The notes under the pieces: generated by a model
The model's database searches: none
Told to the model about the DNA's origin: nothing
Seen by the model: only the letters and a program-made list of their open reading frames with translations
From: Pseudomonadota bacterium
Lineage (GTDB): Bacteria > Pseudomonadota > Alphaproteobacteria > Acetobacterales > Acetobacteraceae
Assembly: GCA_019351895.1 (NCBI GenBank)
Contig: JABBOH010000001.1
Location: 62,001 to 126,000 of the forward strand
Direction of reading: 5' to 3'
DNA length: 64,000 bases
Program-made: the position numbers and the translations under genes
Part shown: positions 17,812 to 28,336 of the stretch, one piece after another
Position numbering within the stretch: the first letter of the stretch is position 1
Layout: each line of letters starts with the position of its first letter

Positions 17812-19746
17812 ATGCCCGCCATCACCCTGCCTGACGGCTCCGTGCGCCATTTCGCGGGTCCCGTCACCGGCACCACGGTGGCGGCGGATATCGGCCCCGG
17901 CCTCGCCCGCGCCGCCCTGGCCATGAAGGTCGACGGCCGCCTCGTCGACCTCTCCCGCACCATCGAGGACGACGCCGCCGTCACCTTCGTGACGCGAAAG
18001 GACCCCGAGGCCCTGGAGATGATCCGCCACGATACGGCGCATGTGCTGGCGGAGGCCGTGCAGTCGCTGTTTCCGGGCACGCAGGTCACGATCGGCCCCC
18101 CGATCGAGAACGGCTTCTATTACGACTTCGCCCGCAACGAGCCCTTCACGCTGGAAGACCTGCCGGCGATCGAGGCGCGCATGCGCGAGATCGTCGCAGC
18201 CAACGCCCCCTTCATGCGGGAAGTCTGGGACCGGAACGACGCCATCGCCTTCTTCCAGGCGCGCGGCGAGCGCTACAAGGCCGAACTCATCCAGGATCTG
18301 CCGGTCACGGAGACGATCACGCTCTACCGACAGGGGGAGTGGATCGACCTCTGCCGTGGTCCGCATATGCGCGGCACCGGCGATGTGGGCACGGCCTTCA
18401 AGCTCCAGAAGGTCGCCGGCGCCTATTGGCGTGGCGATCATCGCAACGCCATGCTCAGCCGCATCTACGGCACCGCCTGGCGCGACCAAAAGGAACTCGA
18501 CGCCTATCTGAAGATGCTGGAGGAGGCGGAACAACGCGATCACCGCCGCATCGGCCGCGCCATGGACCTGTTCCACATGCAGCAGGAAGCCCAGGGCTCG
18601 GTCTTCTGGCACCCGAAGGGCTGGCGCCTGTACCGGACGGTCGAGGCCTATATGCGCCGCCGGCAGGAGGCGGGCGGCTATGACGAGGTGCGCACGCCCC
18701 AGCTGGTGGACCGCGCGCTGTGGGAAGCGTCCGGCCACTGGGAGAAGTTCCGCCACCACATGTTCATCGCGACGGTCGAGGAGGAGCCCGATGTCACCCT
18801 CGCGCTGAAGCCGATGAACTGCCCCTGCCATGTGCAGATCTTCAACCAGGGCCTGCGGTCGTACCGGGAACTGCCGTGGCGCATGGCGGAGTTCGGCTCC
18901 TGCCACCGCTACGAGCCCTCGGGCGCGCTGCACGGCATCATGCGGGTGCGCGCCTTCACCCAGGACGACGCGCATATCTTCTGCACGGAGGACCAGATCA
19001 CCGGCGAGACGGTGCGCTTCGTCGCCTTGCTCTCCGCGATCTACAAGGATCTCGGCTTCGAGACCTTCCGCGTGAAGTTCTCGGACCGGCCGGATATGCG
19101 GGCCGGGACGGATGCGGTCTGGGATCAGGCGGAAGCCGCGCTGAAACGCGCCTGCGCCGAGGCGGGCGTCGAATACGAGCTCAACCCGGGCGAAGGCGCC
19201 TTCTACGGCCCCAAGCTCGAATTCGTGCTGCGCGATGCCATCGGCCGGGACTGGCAATGCGGCACGCTACAGGTGGATTTCGTCCTGCCCGAGCGTCTCG
19301 GCGCGGAATACATCGGCGAGGACGGCGCGCGGCACCGCCCGGTCATGCTGCACCGCGCGATCCTCGGCAGTTTCGAGCGGTTCCTCGGCATTCTGATCGA
19401 GCAATATGCCGGCCGCTTCCCGCTCTGGCTGGCACCGGTGCAGGTTGTGGTCGCACCGATCGTCTCGGACGCCAACGACTATGCCGAGGAGGTTGCGGCG
19501 GCGCTGCGGGCGCAGGGCATGAACGTCGCGACCGATCTCCGCAACGAAAAGATCAATGCCAAGGTGCGCGAACACAGCCTCGCCCATGTGCCGGTGATCG
19601 CGGTCGTCGGCCGGCGGGAGGCCGAGAACCGGCAGGTCAGCCTGAGGCGCCTCGGCTCCGACGGGCAGGAGGTCCTGGCGCTCGACGTGGCGGTCGCGGC
19701 GCTGGCGGCGGAGGCGACCCCGCCCGATCTTCGCCCGGCTGCGTAA
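17812..19746 (+). CDS. thrS: threonine--tRNA ligase
   Basis: 644 residues, class II synthetase charging tRNA-Thr. In order: TGS domain (residues 1-62, [16 protein letters not shown]), the editing domain with [12 protein letters not shown], the catalytic core with the zinc-binding cysteine in [10 protein letters not shown] and motif 2 [21 protein letters not shown]-like sequence, motif 3 [17 protein letters not shown], and the anticodon-binding domain from about residue 540. Length is as in E. coli (642). It starts 45 bases after purK and precedes infC, the common thrS-infC order. Confidence 0.98.
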   Translation: MPAITLPDGSVRHFAGPVTGTTVAADIGPGLARAALAMKVDGRLVDLSRTIEDDAAVTFVTRKDPEALEMIRHDTAHVLAEAVQSLFPGTQVTIGPPIENGFYYDFARNEPFTLEDLPAIEARMREIVAANAPFMREVWDRNDAIAFFQARGERYKAELIQDLPVTETITLYRQGEWIDLCRGPHMRGTGDVGTAFKLQKVAGAYWRGDHRNAMLSRIYGTAWRDQKELDAYLKMLEEAEQRDHRRIGRAMDLFHMQQEAQGSVFWHPKGWRLYRTVEAYMRRRQEAGGYDEVRTPQLVDRALWEASGHWEKFRHHMFIATVEEEPDVTLALKPMNCPCHVQIFNQGLRSYRELPWRMAEFGSCHRYEPSGALHGIMRVRAFTQDDAHIFCTEDQITGETVRFVALLSAIYKDLGFETFRVKFSDRPDMRAGTDAVWDQAEAALKRACAEAGVEYELNPGEGAFYGPKLEFVLRDAIGRDWQCGTLQVDFVLPERLGAEYIGEDGARHRPVMLHRAILGSFERFLGILIEQYAGRFPLWLAPVQVVVAPIVSDANDYAEEVAAALRAQGMNVATDLRNEKINAKVREHSLAHVPVIAVVGRREAENRQVSLRRLGSDGQEVLALDVAVAALAAEATPPDLRPAA

Positions 19747-19876
19747 CGTCGGCATAGGGCAACGCAGGCTTGATGACGCGCCTCTTGCGAAAGTGGGGCG
19801 TGATCAACGATATAGAGGTGCGTGAGGTGGCTGCCACGGTTGTGGCGCCGCCTTTCGACGGTTCCGTAACTATGAC

Positions 19877-19890
19877 AGGAGAGCTCCATC
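19877..19890 (+). promoter_or_regulatory. ribosome-binding site and rare AUC start of infC
   Basis: AGGAG at 19877-19881 is followed after six bases by ATC at 19888. No ATG, GTG or TTG in this frame is placed to include the conserved IF3 N-terminus, and translation from ATC restores it. infC genes commonly use AUU or AUC starts, which lets IF3 repress its own translation by rejecting non-canonical start codons. Confidence 0.8.
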
Positions 19891-20427
19891 CCTAGACCAC
19901 CCCAAAGCACGACGCCACCGCGTGGCGATGGCCCGCGCGTCAACGAGGAAATCCGGTCCGCCCAGGTTCGCCTGATCGATCAGGACGGCGAGATGGCAGG
20001 CGTCATGACCAGCCGCGAAGCGCTGCAGCGCGCGTTCCAGGTGGGTCTCGACCTGCTCGAGATCAGCCCCAACGCCGAGCCGCCGGTCGTGAAGATCCTG
20101 GACTTCGGCAAGTTCAAATACGAACAGCAAAAAAAGAAGAACGAGGCCAAGAAGAAACAGAAGGTCATCGAGATCAAAGAGATCAAGGTGCGCCCGAACA
20201 TCGACGAGAACGACTACCAGGTGAAGCTGCGGGCGATGAAGAGCTTCATCGAGGAAGGCGACAAGGTGAAGGTGACGCTCCGCTTCCGCGGCCGCGAGAT
20301 GGCTCACCAGGACATCGGCGTGAAGGTGCTCGAGCGTATCCGCACGGACATGGACGTGCAGACGAAGGTCGAGCAGATGCCCCGCATGGAAAATCGCCAG
20401 ATGGTCATGGTGCTGACGCCACGCTGA
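19888..20427 (+). CDS. infC: translation initiation factor IF-3
   Basis: 179 residues if read from the ATC at 19888. IF3 binds the 30S subunit, keeps it from joining 50S and checks the start codon and initiator tRNA. The N-domain block [20 protein letters not shown] lies upstream of the first ATG (19993), so an ATG start would delete about 35 residues including this block. The rest is typical: [23 protein letters not shown], the lysine-rich linker [15 protein letters not shown], and the C-domain from [21 protein letters not shown] to [16 protein letters not shown] 141-base leader separates it from thrS. Confidence 0.96.
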   Translation: MPRPPQSTTPPRGDGPRVNEEIRSAQVRLIDQDGEMAGVMTSREALQRAFQVGLDLLEISPNAEPPVVKILDFGKFKYEQQKKKNEAKKKQKVIEIKEIKVRPNIDENDYQVKLRAMKSFIEEGDKVKVTLRFRGREMAHQDIGVKVLERIRTDMDVQTKVEQMPRMENRQMVMVLTPR

Positions 20428-20530
20428 GCGGGCCTCGATCGAGACGTGCGTGCACGGTCGGGAGGCTGATGCCTCCCGCGCCGGCTTCTTGTATGGATCG
20501 GCCTCGGTGTCGCTGGATGGATCGGGGTCG

Positions 20531-22351
20531 ATGATGGCTGCCTTCGGACTGGATTTCACACGCCTCCGCGCGGCCTATGAAAGCGGCGGGACGACACCGC
20601 TGCACGTCATCGCGGACGTACTGGCCCGCATCACGGCCCATGGCGACGAGGCCATCTGGATTTCCCGCCGGCCGGACGATGCACTGCTGGCGGAAGCCGA
20701 GGAGCTGACGGCGCGCTTCCACGACAGGGCGCTGCTGCCGCTTTACGGCATCCCTTTCGCGGTCAAGGACAATCTCGACGTGGCGGGCCTCGCCACCACG
20801 GCTGGCTGCCCCGCCTTCGCCTATCGGCCTCCGCAATCGGCCCCCGTCGTCGAAGCACTCGTCGCGGCCGGCGCCATCGTCATCGGCAAGACCAACCTCG
20901 ACCAGTTCGCGACGGGCCTCGTCGGCGTCCGCTCCCCCTACGGCGTGCCGCGCAACACGTTCGACCCGGCCATGGTGCCCGGCGGATCGAGTTCGGGCTC
21001 GGCGGTGGCCGTCGCCGCGGGGCTGGTGAGCTTCGCCCTCGGCACCGATACGGCGGGTTCCGGCCGTGTGCCGGCCGCGTTCAACAATATCGTCGGCCTC
21101 AAGCCCACCCGGGGCCTGCTGAGCAATCGCGGCATGGTGCCCGCCTGCCGCTCCCTCGACTGCATCTCCATCTTCGCGCTGACGGTGCCGGATGCGCTGG
21201 CGGTGCTGGATGTCGCGCAGGGCTTCGACGAGCGGGAGGCCTATTCCCGACCGGCGCCCGCGGGGTTCGGGGCCACTCTGCGCCCGGCGCCCGGAACCTT
21301 TGCGTTCGCGGTGCCGCATCAGGCGCAACTGGAATTCTTCGGCGACGCCGAGGCGCAGACGCTGTTTGCCGAAGCGGTGGCGCGCGCTGAAGACCTCGGC
21401 GGCACGCGGATCGAAATCGACTTCGGGCCCTGGATCGAGACCGCCAACCTGCTCTACGGCCCCTGGACCGCCGAGCGCGCCGCGGCCGTGGGTCCGATGC
21501 TGGCGGTCGAGCCGGACGTCCTGCATCCGGTGACCCGCGCCGTCATCGAGCGCGGGCTCGCCCCTTCGGGCGTCGACACCTTCCAGGCGCAATACCGGCT
21601 ACAGGAACTGGCCCAGGCAATTCATCCGGTCTGGGAAACGGCGGACGTGCTGCTGGTGCCGACGACCGGCACCGCCTTCAGCCTCGCCGACCTCAAGGCC
21701 GAGCCGATCGCGCGCAACAGCGACCTCGGCTACTACACCAACTTCACCAACCTGCTGGATCTCTCAGCGATCGCGGTGCCGGCGGGCTTCAAGGCCAGCG
21801 GCTTTCCCGTGGGCGTCACCCTGATCGGCCCCGCATGGCACGACGCGAAGCTCGCGGCCCTCGGCCACGCCCTGCACCGGGCGTTCGGCGGCCCCCTCGG
21901 CGCCACAGGCGCGCGACTGCCGGAGCCGGAAGCGCCCGCAGCCACCGTCGCGACCTATCCGACCGTCGATCTCGCGGTCTTCGGTGCTCATCTCACCGGG
22001 GGCGCGCTCAACCCGCAGCTTAAGGCGCTCGGCGGGCGCTTCCGCCGCACCTGCCGCACGGCACCGTGCTACCGGATGGTGGCGCTGCCGGGGAAGATCC
22101 TGCGGCCCGGGCTGATCGACATCGGCGCCGACGGCCGCTCGATTCAGGGCGAGATCTGGTCGCTGCCCGCCGCCTCGCTCGCTGCTTTCCTCGGCACGAT
22201 CACGCCGCCCCTCGGCCTCGGCACAGTGCGGCTGGCGGAGGACGAAGCCTGCCTCGGCTTCATCTGCGAAGGCGGCGCGCCGCTCGCCGACGCCCAGGAC
22301 GTCAGCCATTTCGGCTTCTGGCCGACCTATCTGCAATCGCTTTCCGGATGA
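20531..22351 (+). CDS. atzF: allophanate hydrolase (AtzF-type)
   Basis: 606 residues in two domains. The N-terminal amidase-signature domain has the triad Lys79, cis-Ser153 and Ser177; their spacing (74 and 24) equals that of AtzF (Lys91, Ser165, Ser189). The C-terminal domain (from about residue 475, VDLAVFGAHLTGGALNPQL to SHFGFWPTYLQSL) is specific to allophanate hydrolases, where it decarboxylates the intermediate. The enzyme turns allophanate into ammonia and CO2 in urea or s-triazine catabolism. No urea carboxylase, urea transporter or cyanuric acid enzyme is in the window. ATG 20534 is an equally possible start. It sits between infC and infA. Confidence 0.92.
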   Translation: MMAAFGLDFTRLRAAYESGGTTPLHVIADVLARITAHGDEAIWISRRPDDALLAEAEELTARFHDRALLPLYGIPFAVKDNLDVAGLATTAGCPAFAYRPPQSAPVVEALVAAGAIVIGKTNLDQFATGLVGVRSPYGVPRNTFDPAMVPGGSSSGSAVAVAAGLVSFALGTDTAGSGRVPAAFNNIVGLKPTRGLLSNRGMVPACRSLDCISIFALTVPDALAVLDVAQGFDEREAYSRPAPAGFGATLRPAPGTFAFAVPHQAQLEFFGDAEAQTLFAEAVARAEDLGGTRIEIDFGPWIETANLLYGPWTAERAAAVGPMLAVEPDVLHPVTRAVIERGLAPSGVDTFQAQYRLQELAQAIHPVWETADVLLVPTTGTAFSLADLKAEPIARNSDLGYYTNFTNLLDLSAIAVPAGFKASGFPVGVTLIGPAWHDAKLAALGHALHRAFGGPLGATGARLPEPEAPAATVATYPTVDLAVFGAHLTGGALNPQLKALGGRFRRTCRTAPCYRMVALPGKILRPGLIDIGADGRSIQGEIWSLPAASLAAFLGTITPPLGLGTVRLAEDEACLGFICEGGAPLADAQDVSHFGFWPTYLQSLSG

Positions 22352-22506
22352 GGCCGGGCATCACGATAAGCTCTCTCGCGAACGTCCGCGGCCTCAGTTC
22401 TGTCTCCAAGGCGTCCCTGAGCGGCGCGTGACTCTGCTTGACCGCGCGGTTGCAGAGGGCCATTTAACCATCGCAATCATAGCTTTCAGAGGAAAATTAC
22501 CGCTAG

Positions 22507-22725
22507 ATGTCAAAAGAAGACATGATCGAATTCAGTGGCATGGTCGCTGAGCTTCTGCCCAATGCCATGTTTCGCGTGAAGCTCGACAATGATCATGTGA
22601 TCCTTGCCCATACCAGCGGCAAGATGCGCAAGAACCGCATCCGCGTGCTGGCCGGCGACCGCGTGAACGTCGAGATGACGCCTTACGACCTCACGAAGGG
22701 TCGCATCACCTTCCGGTTCAAGTAG
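22507..22725 (+). CDS. infA: translation initiation factor IF-1
   Basis: 72 residues, the S1-like OB-fold protein that occupies the 30S A site during initiation. The sequence from [19 protein letters not shown] through [17 protein letters not shown] to [12 protein letters not shown] is canonical, and the length is exactly that of the family. It is followed five bases later by maf. The 155-base upstream stretch is locally AT-richer (around 22460-22505) and probably contains its promoter. Confidence 0.98.
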   Translation: MSKEDMIEFSGMVAELLPNAMFRVKLDNDHVILAHTSGKMRKNRIRVLAGDRVNVEMTPYDLTKGRITFRFK

Positions 22726-22730
22726 CCGCT

Positions 22731-23282
22731 TTGCTCGCCTGCGGGTTGGTGCTGGCTTCGGCCAGTCCACGCCGCCGCGAACTTCTCGCTCAGATCGGCA
22801 TTGTCCCTGAGCGCATCGTCGCCCCGGACGTCGACGAGACGCCGTTGCGGCACGAACCCCCCCGTGACTACGTTCGCAGGATCGCCCGCACCAAGGCGGC
22901 AGCGGTCAGCGGCGCCGTCGTGCTCGCCGCCGATACGGCGGTCGCGGCCGGACGTCGAATTCTGCCCAAGGCCGAGACCGAGGCCGAGGCGCGGGACTGC
23001 CTCGCCATCCTCTCCGGCCGGCGCCATCGGGTGTTCACGGCGGTGGTCGTGCGCTTCGCCTCCGGCGAGACGCGCGAGCGGCTGGTCGACAGCATCGTGA
23101 CCTTCGCGCGGCTGACCCCGGCGGACATCGACCAATACATCGCGAGCGGGGAGTGGCGCGGGAAGGCGGGCGGCTACGCCATCCAGGGGGAGGCCGCACG
23201 CTTCATCCGCTTCCTCTCGGGAAGCTACTCAGGCGTGGTCGGACTGCCGCTGTTCGAGACTGCGCAGTTGTTACGGAATTAG
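22731..23282 (+). CDS. maf: Maf family nucleotide pyrophosphatase
   Basis: 183 residues. Maf proteins hydrolyse dTTP/UTP or modified nucleotides to the monophosphate. The N-terminal substrate loop LVLASASPRRRELLAQIGI and the acidic block DVDET are present, as are ARTKAAAV, VLAADTAV and GKAGGYAIQG. TTG at 22731 is taken as start, five bases after infA; a GTG a few codons on is the alternative. In many alphaproteobacteria infA-maf is followed by an RNase G/E gene and yacG; here it ends at a hairpin facing ahcY. Confidence 0.92.
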   Translation: MLACGLVLASASPRRRELLAQIGIVPERIVAPDVDETPLRHEPPRDYVRRIARTKAAAVSGAVVLAADTAVAAGRRILPKAETEAEARDCLAILSGRRHRVFTAVVVRFASGETRERLVDSIVTFARLTPADIDQYIASGEWRGKAGGYAIQGEAARFIRFLSGSYSGVVGLPLFETAQLLRN

Positions 23283-23303
23283 AACATACGGCCGCTCCGG
23301 GAT

Positions 23304-23323
23304 GAGTTGCCGGCCGGCAACTC
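23304..23323. terminator. perfect palindrome between maf and ahcY, likely bidirectional terminator
   Basis: GAGTTGCC (23304-23311), GGCC, GGCAACTC (23316-23323): a perfect 20-base palindrome, extendable by two further pairs past one mismatch. It lies 21 bases after the maf stop and 60 bases after the end of the convergent ahcY gene. No clear T-run follows on either strand, so termination strength is uncertain. Confidence 0.6.
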
Positions 23324-23383
23324 GTCGCATAACGGCCCCAATCGGCCCGCAAACCCGCCAATTAGGCTCGCGGGGCGCGGGGA

Positions 23384-24703
23384 TCAGTAGCGGTAGAGGT
23401 CGTGCTTGAACGGCCCGTTGACGCTGGCGGCACCGATGTATTCGGCCTGCTTGGGCGAAAGCTTCGTCAGCGCCGCGCCGACCTTGGCGAGATGCAGTGC
23501 CGCCACCTTCTCGTCCAGCACCTTCGGCAGCGTGTAGACCCGCTTCTCGTAGGTGCCGGGCTTCGCCGTCCAAAGCTCGATCTGAGCCAGAACCTGATTG
23601 GTGAAGGAGGCCGACATCACGAAGCTCGGATGGCCCGTGGCATTGCCGAGGTTCACCAGCCGCCCCTCGCTCAGCACGATCAGCCGCTTCGCATTGGGGA
23701 AGACGACCTCGTCCACCTGCGGCTTCACATTCTCCCAGCGGTAGTTGCGCAGCGCCTCAATCTGGATCTCGCTGTCGAAGTGGCCGATGTTGCAGACGAT
23801 GGCGCGGTTCTTCATCGCGCGCATATGCTCGATCGTGATCACGTCGATATTGCCCGTGGCCGTCACGAAGATGTCGCCGCGCGGAGCGGCATCCTCCATG
23901 GTCACGACCTCATAGCCCTCCATCGCCGCCTGGAGCGCGCAGATGGGATCGGCTTCCGTCACCAGCACGCGGCAGCCGCCGTTGCGCAAGGAGGCGGCAG
24001 AGCCCTTGCCGACATCGCCGAAGCCCGCGACGACCGCGACCTTGCCGGCCAGCATGACGTCGGTTCCGCGCCGGATGGCGTCGACCAGACTTTCCCGGCA
24101 GCCATAGAGGTTGTCGAACTTCGACTTCGTCACGCTGTCATTGACGTTGATCGCGGGCACCCGCAGCGTGCCGGCCTTCGCCATCTCCCACAGGCGATGC
24201 ACGCCGGTCGTCGTCTCCTCGGAAATGCCACGCACATCGGCCAGCATCTCGGGGTATTTGTCGTGCATGAGCACGGTGAGGTCGCCGCCATCGTCGAGGA
24301 TCATGTTCGGCGTCCAGCCGTCCGGGCCGCGCACCGTCTGTTCGATGCACCACCAGAACTCGTCCTCGTTCATGCCCTTCCAGGCGAAGACGGGAATGCC
24401 CGCGGCGGCGATGCCGGCGGCGGCATGGTCCTGGGTCGAGAAGATGTTACAGGAGGACCAGCGGACGGTCGCACCGAGGGCAGTTAGGGTCTCGATCAGG
24501 ACCGCGGTCTGGATCGTCATGTGGAGACAGCCGGCAATGCGGGCGCCTGCCAGCGGCTTCGACTGCCCGTATTCGGCGCGGAGCGCCATCAGCCCGGGCA
24601 TCTCGTCCTCGGCGAGGGAAATCTCCTTCCGGCCCCAATTGGCAAGCGCGATGTCGCGGACCTTGTAATCCTCTGCGCGGGAATTGATGGCAGTATCGGG
24701 CAT
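23384..24703 (-). CDS. ahcY: adenosylhomocysteinase
   Basis: 439 residues. It hydrolyses S-adenosylhomocysteine to adenosine and homocysteine, removing the product inhibitor of methyltransferases. The NAD-binding motif [16 protein letters not shown], substrate blocks [16 protein letters not shown] and [17 protein letters not shown], and the C-terminal [13 protein letters not shown] ... [10 protein letters not shown] ... [10 protein letters not shown] are all canonical. The insert of about 40 residues typical of the longer bacterial enzymes appears to be mostly absent. The frame is open for 900 further codons upstream, but that is antisense to the fused acyltransferase; [15 protein letters not shown] at 24703 is the natural start. 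No SAH riboswitch was recognised upstream. Confidence 0.97.
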   Translation of the reverse strand: MPDTAINSRAEDYKVRDIALANWGRKEISLAEDEMPGLMALRAEYGQSKPLAGARIAGCLHMTIQTAVLIETLTALGATVRWSSCNIFSTQDHAAAGIAAAGIPVFAWKGMNEDEFWWCIEQTVRGPDGWTPNMILDDGGDLTVLMHDKYPEMLADVRGISEETTTGVHRLWEMAKAGTLRVPAINVNDSVTKSKFDNLYGCRESLVDAIRRGTDVMLAGKVAVVAGFGDVGKGSAASLRNGGCRVLVTEADPICALQAAMEGYEVVTMEDAAPRGDIFVTATGNIDVITIEHMRAMKNRAIVCNIGHFDSEIQIEALRNYRWENVKPQVDEVVFPNAKRLIVLSEGRLVNLGNATGHPSFVMSASFTNQVLAQIELWTAKPGTYEKRVYTLPKVLDEKVAALHLAKVGAALTKLSPKQAEYIGAASVNGPFKHDLYRY

Positions 24704-24907
24704 GGGTTTTCTGTTCCGTTCTATTTCTAGGCGGGGCATAGCCGAGCGCCGGCCTGGGGGAAACCTTTTCGGAGGCCGCTCCGCGTCGTCGCGCGGCTGA
24801 TCTGCCACAGACGAGGGTATAGTCCGAGTCGCCAGGCCAGCCGACCATAAAAACGAGGAGCGCCCGGATCGGCCGAGACCGGGAGCGACAAGGGAGACCG
24901 TCTGCGC

Positions 24908-27900
24908 ATGATTCGTTCGCTTCTGACTGAGCGTCGCTTCGCGCCCCTGTTCTGGTGCCAGTTCTTCGCCGCCTTCAACGACAACTTCCTTAAGAACGCT
25001 CTGCTGTTTCTGATCCTCTGGGGTGCGACGGGGGCGGCGGCGCACGGCGCGGCGCCGCACGGGTCGAACGCGCTCGTCACCTTGGCCGGCGCCTTCTTCA
25101 TCCTGCCCTTCTTCCTGCTCTCGGGGATCGGCGGGGAGATGGCCGACCGTTTCGACAAGGCGATGCTGGCCCAACGGATCAAGCTTGCCGAACTCGGCGC
25201 CGGATTGATCGCGGTCGCGGGCTTCCTGGTGCAGAGCGTGCCCATCCTGTTCGTGGCGCTGTTTTCCTTCGGCATCCTGTCGGCCCTGTTCGGCCCGGTG
25301 AAATACGGCATCCTCCCCGACCATCTCCCGCGGGAGGACCTGCCCCAGGCCAATGCGCTGGTCGAGGGCGCCACCTTCATGGCGATCATCGGCGGCACCG
25401 TCGCCGGAGGTCTCGCCGCCACCTTCCCCGCGGGCCACTACGTGCTGGCCGTCGCCGTCATGGTCTTCGCTCTCCTCAGCTGGCTCACCGCCCGGCTCAT
25501 ACCGCCGACGGGCGAGGCGGCCCCTGATCTCCGCATCCGGCGCAACATCTTCGGCTCGACCGTCACCCTCATCCGCGACCTCCGGGTCGACCACCGGATC
25601 TGGCGGGCGAGCCTCGCCTCGAGCTGGTTCTGGCTCGTCGGCGCGATCGCGCTCGCGATGATGCCGGCCATCGTCCAGCAGGAACTGGGCGGCACCCGGG
25701 AAACCGCCACCCTCGCGCTCGTCGTCTTCTGCTTCGGCATCGCCATTGGCTCGCTGATCGCCGCATGGCTCTCCGGCGGACGGGCGACGCTGCTGCCAGC
25801 GGCGATCGGCACGGCGCTGATGGGGGTGTTCCTGATCGACATCTGGGTGGTGACCCATGGCCGCGCGCCACACGGCCCGCCCACGTTGCTGCCGCCCCTG
25901 ATGGGGCACGTCATTATCGATCTTTTCGCGCTGTCGCTCGCCGGCGGCCTGCTGGCCGTGCCGACCTTCGCCGCCGTCCAGGCCTGGGCGGGACCGGACC
26001 GCCGGGCGCGCGCCGTCGCCGGCGTCAACGTCATCTCCGCCGCCTCCATGACGATCGGCGCGCTGATGATGTCGGGCCTGCTGGCGATCGGCGTCAGCGT
26101 GCCGCTGCTGTTCGCGGCCCTCGGCGTCTCCTGCCTCGCCGTCGCCGTCTGGATGCTGATGACGCTGCCGACCGGCATCCTGCGCGACCTGATGTGGATG
26201 ATCTTCCGTATTGCCTACCGGATCGAGGTCGTGGGCACGGACCATCTGGCGGAGGCGGGGCCTCGGTCGATCATCGCGCTCAACCATGTAAGCTGGCTGG
26301 ACGCGGCACTCGCGCTCGCGATCCTCGACCGGCCGCCGGTCTTCGCCATAGACAGGGGCGTCGCCGACGTCTGGTGGGTGCGGATCGCGCTGCGCTACGT
26401 CCACGCGATCCCGCTCGATCCCGCCCGGCCCTTCGGCGCGCGGCGGCTGATCCATGCGGTGCAGGACGGCCAGAATGTCGTGATCTTCCCCGAGGGCCGC
26501 ATCACCGTCACCGGCAGCCTGATGAAGGTCTATGACGGCGCGGCCATGATCGCCGCGCGCGCGGATGCGACGATCGTCCCGGTGCGGATTTCCGGGCTGG
26601 AGGCGACGCCCTTCTCGCGCCTGCGGCCGGGGCAGGTGCGGCGGCGCTGGTTCCCCCGCGTGCGCGTGACGATCCTCGAACCCGAGCGGCTCATGATCGA
26701 CCCGCACCTGCATGGCCGCCGGCGGCGCGAAGTTGGGGGCGCGGCGCTTTACGGCATCATGTCCGACCTCATCTGGCGCACGACCTCGACCGACCTCACC
26801 ATCTTCGAGGCCGTCGCGGCGGCCGCGAAGATCCATGGCAAAGGCCGTATCGCCGCGGAGGACACGACCTCCGGCACCATGACCTACCGACGCGTGCTGA
26901 CGGGTGCGGCGGTTCTCGGCCGCGCGCTCGCACCCCTCTCCGCGCCGGCCGAGGCCGTCGGCGTCCTCATGCCGAACGCCAACGCGACGATGGCGCTGGT
27001 GCTCGGCCTGATGTCCTCGGGCCGGGTGCCGGCGATGCTGAACTTCACGGCGGGCCCGGCCAATGTCCTGAACGCCTGCCGCGCCGCGCAGGTCCGCACC
27101 ATCGTCACCTCCCGCGCCTTCGTCGCCCGCGGGCAACTGGAGAAGCTGATCGAGGGGTTGGAGGCAGGGGTGCCAGGGCTGCAGCCGAAGCTCGTCTATC
27201 TCGAGGATCTGCGCGGCGAGATTGGGCTCGCCCAGAAGCTCCGGGGCATGGTGCAGGGCGGACGTCCGCTCAGCCCCCGCAGCGCCGATGATCCGGCGGC
27301 GATCGTCTTCACCTCGGGCTCGGAGGGGACGCCCAAGGGCGTCGTGCTCAGCCATCGCAACATGCTGGCCAATATCGCCCAGATCGCCGCGCGCATGGAG
27401 TACGGGCGGACGGACAAGGTCTTCAACGTACTCCCGCTGTTCCATTCATTCGGCCTCACCTGCGGCCTCGTGCTGCCGCTGGTCTATGGCGTGCCGGTCT
27501 TCATGTATCCCTCGCCGCTGCACTACAAGACGATCCCGGAACTCATCTACACCACGAACGCAACGGCGCTGTTCGGCACCGACACCTTCCTCGCGGCCTA
27601 CGCGCGCAGTGCCAATGCCTATGATTTCCGGTCGCTGCGATACGTGATCGCGGGCGCCGAACCGGTGAAATCCGCCACACGCGCGACCTATCTCGAAAAA
27701 TTCGGACTGCGCCTGCTGGAAGGCTACGGCGTCACGGAGACCGGGCCGGTGCTCGCCCTCAACACACCGATGTTCAATCGCTTCGGCACCGTGGGCCGGC
27801 TGCTGCCGGGGATCGAGGCGCGGCTCGCCGCCGTGCCCGGCATCGACATCGGCGGCCGGCTGCAGGTGCGCGGCCCCAACGTCATGCTCGGCTATCTGCG

Positions 27901-28336
27901 GGCCGAGCAGCCCGGCATGCTGGAGCCGCCGCCCGACGGCTGGCACGACACCGGCGACATCGTCGCGATCGACGAGGACGACGGCTATCTGTCCATCAAG
28001 GGCCGGGCCAAGCGGTTCGCGAAGCTTGGCGGCGAGATGGTGTCCCTCGCGGCGGTCGATGCCTTGGCGGGGGAGCTTTGGCCCGACGTCGCCTCGACGG
28101 CCGTGGCGTTGCCCGACCCTCGCAAGGGCGAACGCATCATGCTGTTGACGGAGCAGCCGGGGGCGGACCGCTCGGCGATCCTCGCCCATGCCCGCGCCCG
28201 GGGCGCGACGGAGTTGATGGTCCCGGCTGATGTCCGCGTGGTCGAGGCGGTGCCGCTTCTGGGCTCCGGCAAGATCGACTTCGTGGGCACCCAGCGTCTG
28301 GCAGAGGCGCTCGTCGCGGCGTCTCAGGCGGCGTAG
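24908..28336 (+). CDS. fused MFS / PlsC acyltransferase / acyl-ACP synthetase (LplT-Aas type)
   Basis: 1142 residues in three domains. Residues 1-410: MFS lysophospholipid-flippase-like domain ([20 protein letters not shown], as in LplT). About 440-620: PlsC acyltransferase with HX4D at His460/Asp465 ([10 protein letters not shown]) and [12 protein letters not shown]. About 640-1142: AMP-forming acyl-ACP/acyl-CoA synthetase with [18 protein letters not shown] (about 801), YGVTETGP and DTGDI. The protein is expected to take up lysophospholipid across the inner membrane and re-acylate it. E. coli has the same activities in two genes, lplT and aas. It is divergent from ahcY and overlaps the convergent amidase gene by 13 bases. 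Confidence 0.95.
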   Translation: MIRSLLTERRFAPLFWCQFFAAFNDNFLKNALLFLILWGATGAAAHGAAPHGSNALVTLAGAFFILPFFLLSGIGGEMADRFDKAMLAQRIKLAELGAGLIAVAGFLVQSVPILFVALFSFGILSALFGPVKYGILPDHLPREDLPQANALVEGATFMAIIGGTVAGGLAATFPAGHYVLAVAVMVFALLSWLTARLIPPTGEAAPDLRIRRNIFGSTVTLIRDLRVDHRIWRASLASSWFWLVGAIALAMMPAIVQQELGGTRETATLALVVFCFGIAIGSLIAAWLSGGRATLLPAAIGTALMGVFLIDIWVVTHGRAPHGPPTLLPPLMGHVIIDLFALSLAGGLLAVPTFAAVQAWAGPDRRARAVAGVNVISAASMTIGALMMSGLLAIGVSVPLLFAALGVSCLAVAVWMLMTLPTGILRDLMWMIFRIAYRIEVVGTDHLAEAGPRSIIALNHVSWLDAALALAILDRPPVFAIDRGVADVWWVRIALRYVHAIPLDPARPFGARRLIHAVQDGQNVVIFPEGRITVTGSLMKVYDGAAMIAARADATIVPVRISGLEATPFSRLRPGQVRRRWFPRVRVTILEPERLMIDPHLHGRRRREVGGAALYGIMSDLIWRTTSTDLTIFEAVAAAAKIHGKGRIAAEDTTSGTMTYRRVLTGAAVLGRALAPLSAPAEAVGVLMPNANATMALVLGLMSSGRVPAMLNFTAGPANVLNACRAAQVRTIVTSRAFVARGQLEKLIEGLEAGVPGLQPKLVYLEDLRGEIGLAQKLRGMVQGGRPLSPRSADDPAAIVFTSGSEGTPKGVVLSHRNMLANIAQIAARMEYGRTDKVFNVLPLFHSFGLTCGLVLPLVYGVPVFMYPSPLHYKTIPELIYTTNATALFGTDTFLAAYARSANAYDFRSLRYVIAGAEPVKSATRATYLEKFGLRLLEGYGVTETGPVLALNTPMFNRFGTVGRLLPGIEARLAAVPGIDIGGRLQVRGPNVMLGYLRAEQPGMLEPPPDGWHDTGDIVAIDEDDGYLSIKGRAKRFAKLGGEMVSLAAVDALAGELWPDVASTAVALPDPRKGERIMLLTEQPGADRSAILAHARARGATELMVPADVRVVEAVPLLGSGKIDFVGTQRLAEALVAASQAA

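Noticed and set aside
24704-24907. Possible SAH or SAM riboswitch upstream of ahcY.
   Set aside because: I looked for the conserved cores of the SAH, SAM-II and SAM/SAH elements in the reverse complement and found none; only an ordinary GGCCT/AGGCC inverted repeat is present.
24704-27445. Open frame of about 900 codons on the minus strand, continuous with ahcY.
   Set aside because: It is antisense to the fused acyltransferase, its composition is Arg/Gly/Asp/His-rich as expected of a GC-rich shadow, and ahcY has its own natural start at 24703.
28324-28336. Overlap of the acyltransferase and amidase genes as a possible start or stop error.
   Set aside because: Both stops are well defined and the genes are convergent; a 13-base tail overlap is ordinary.
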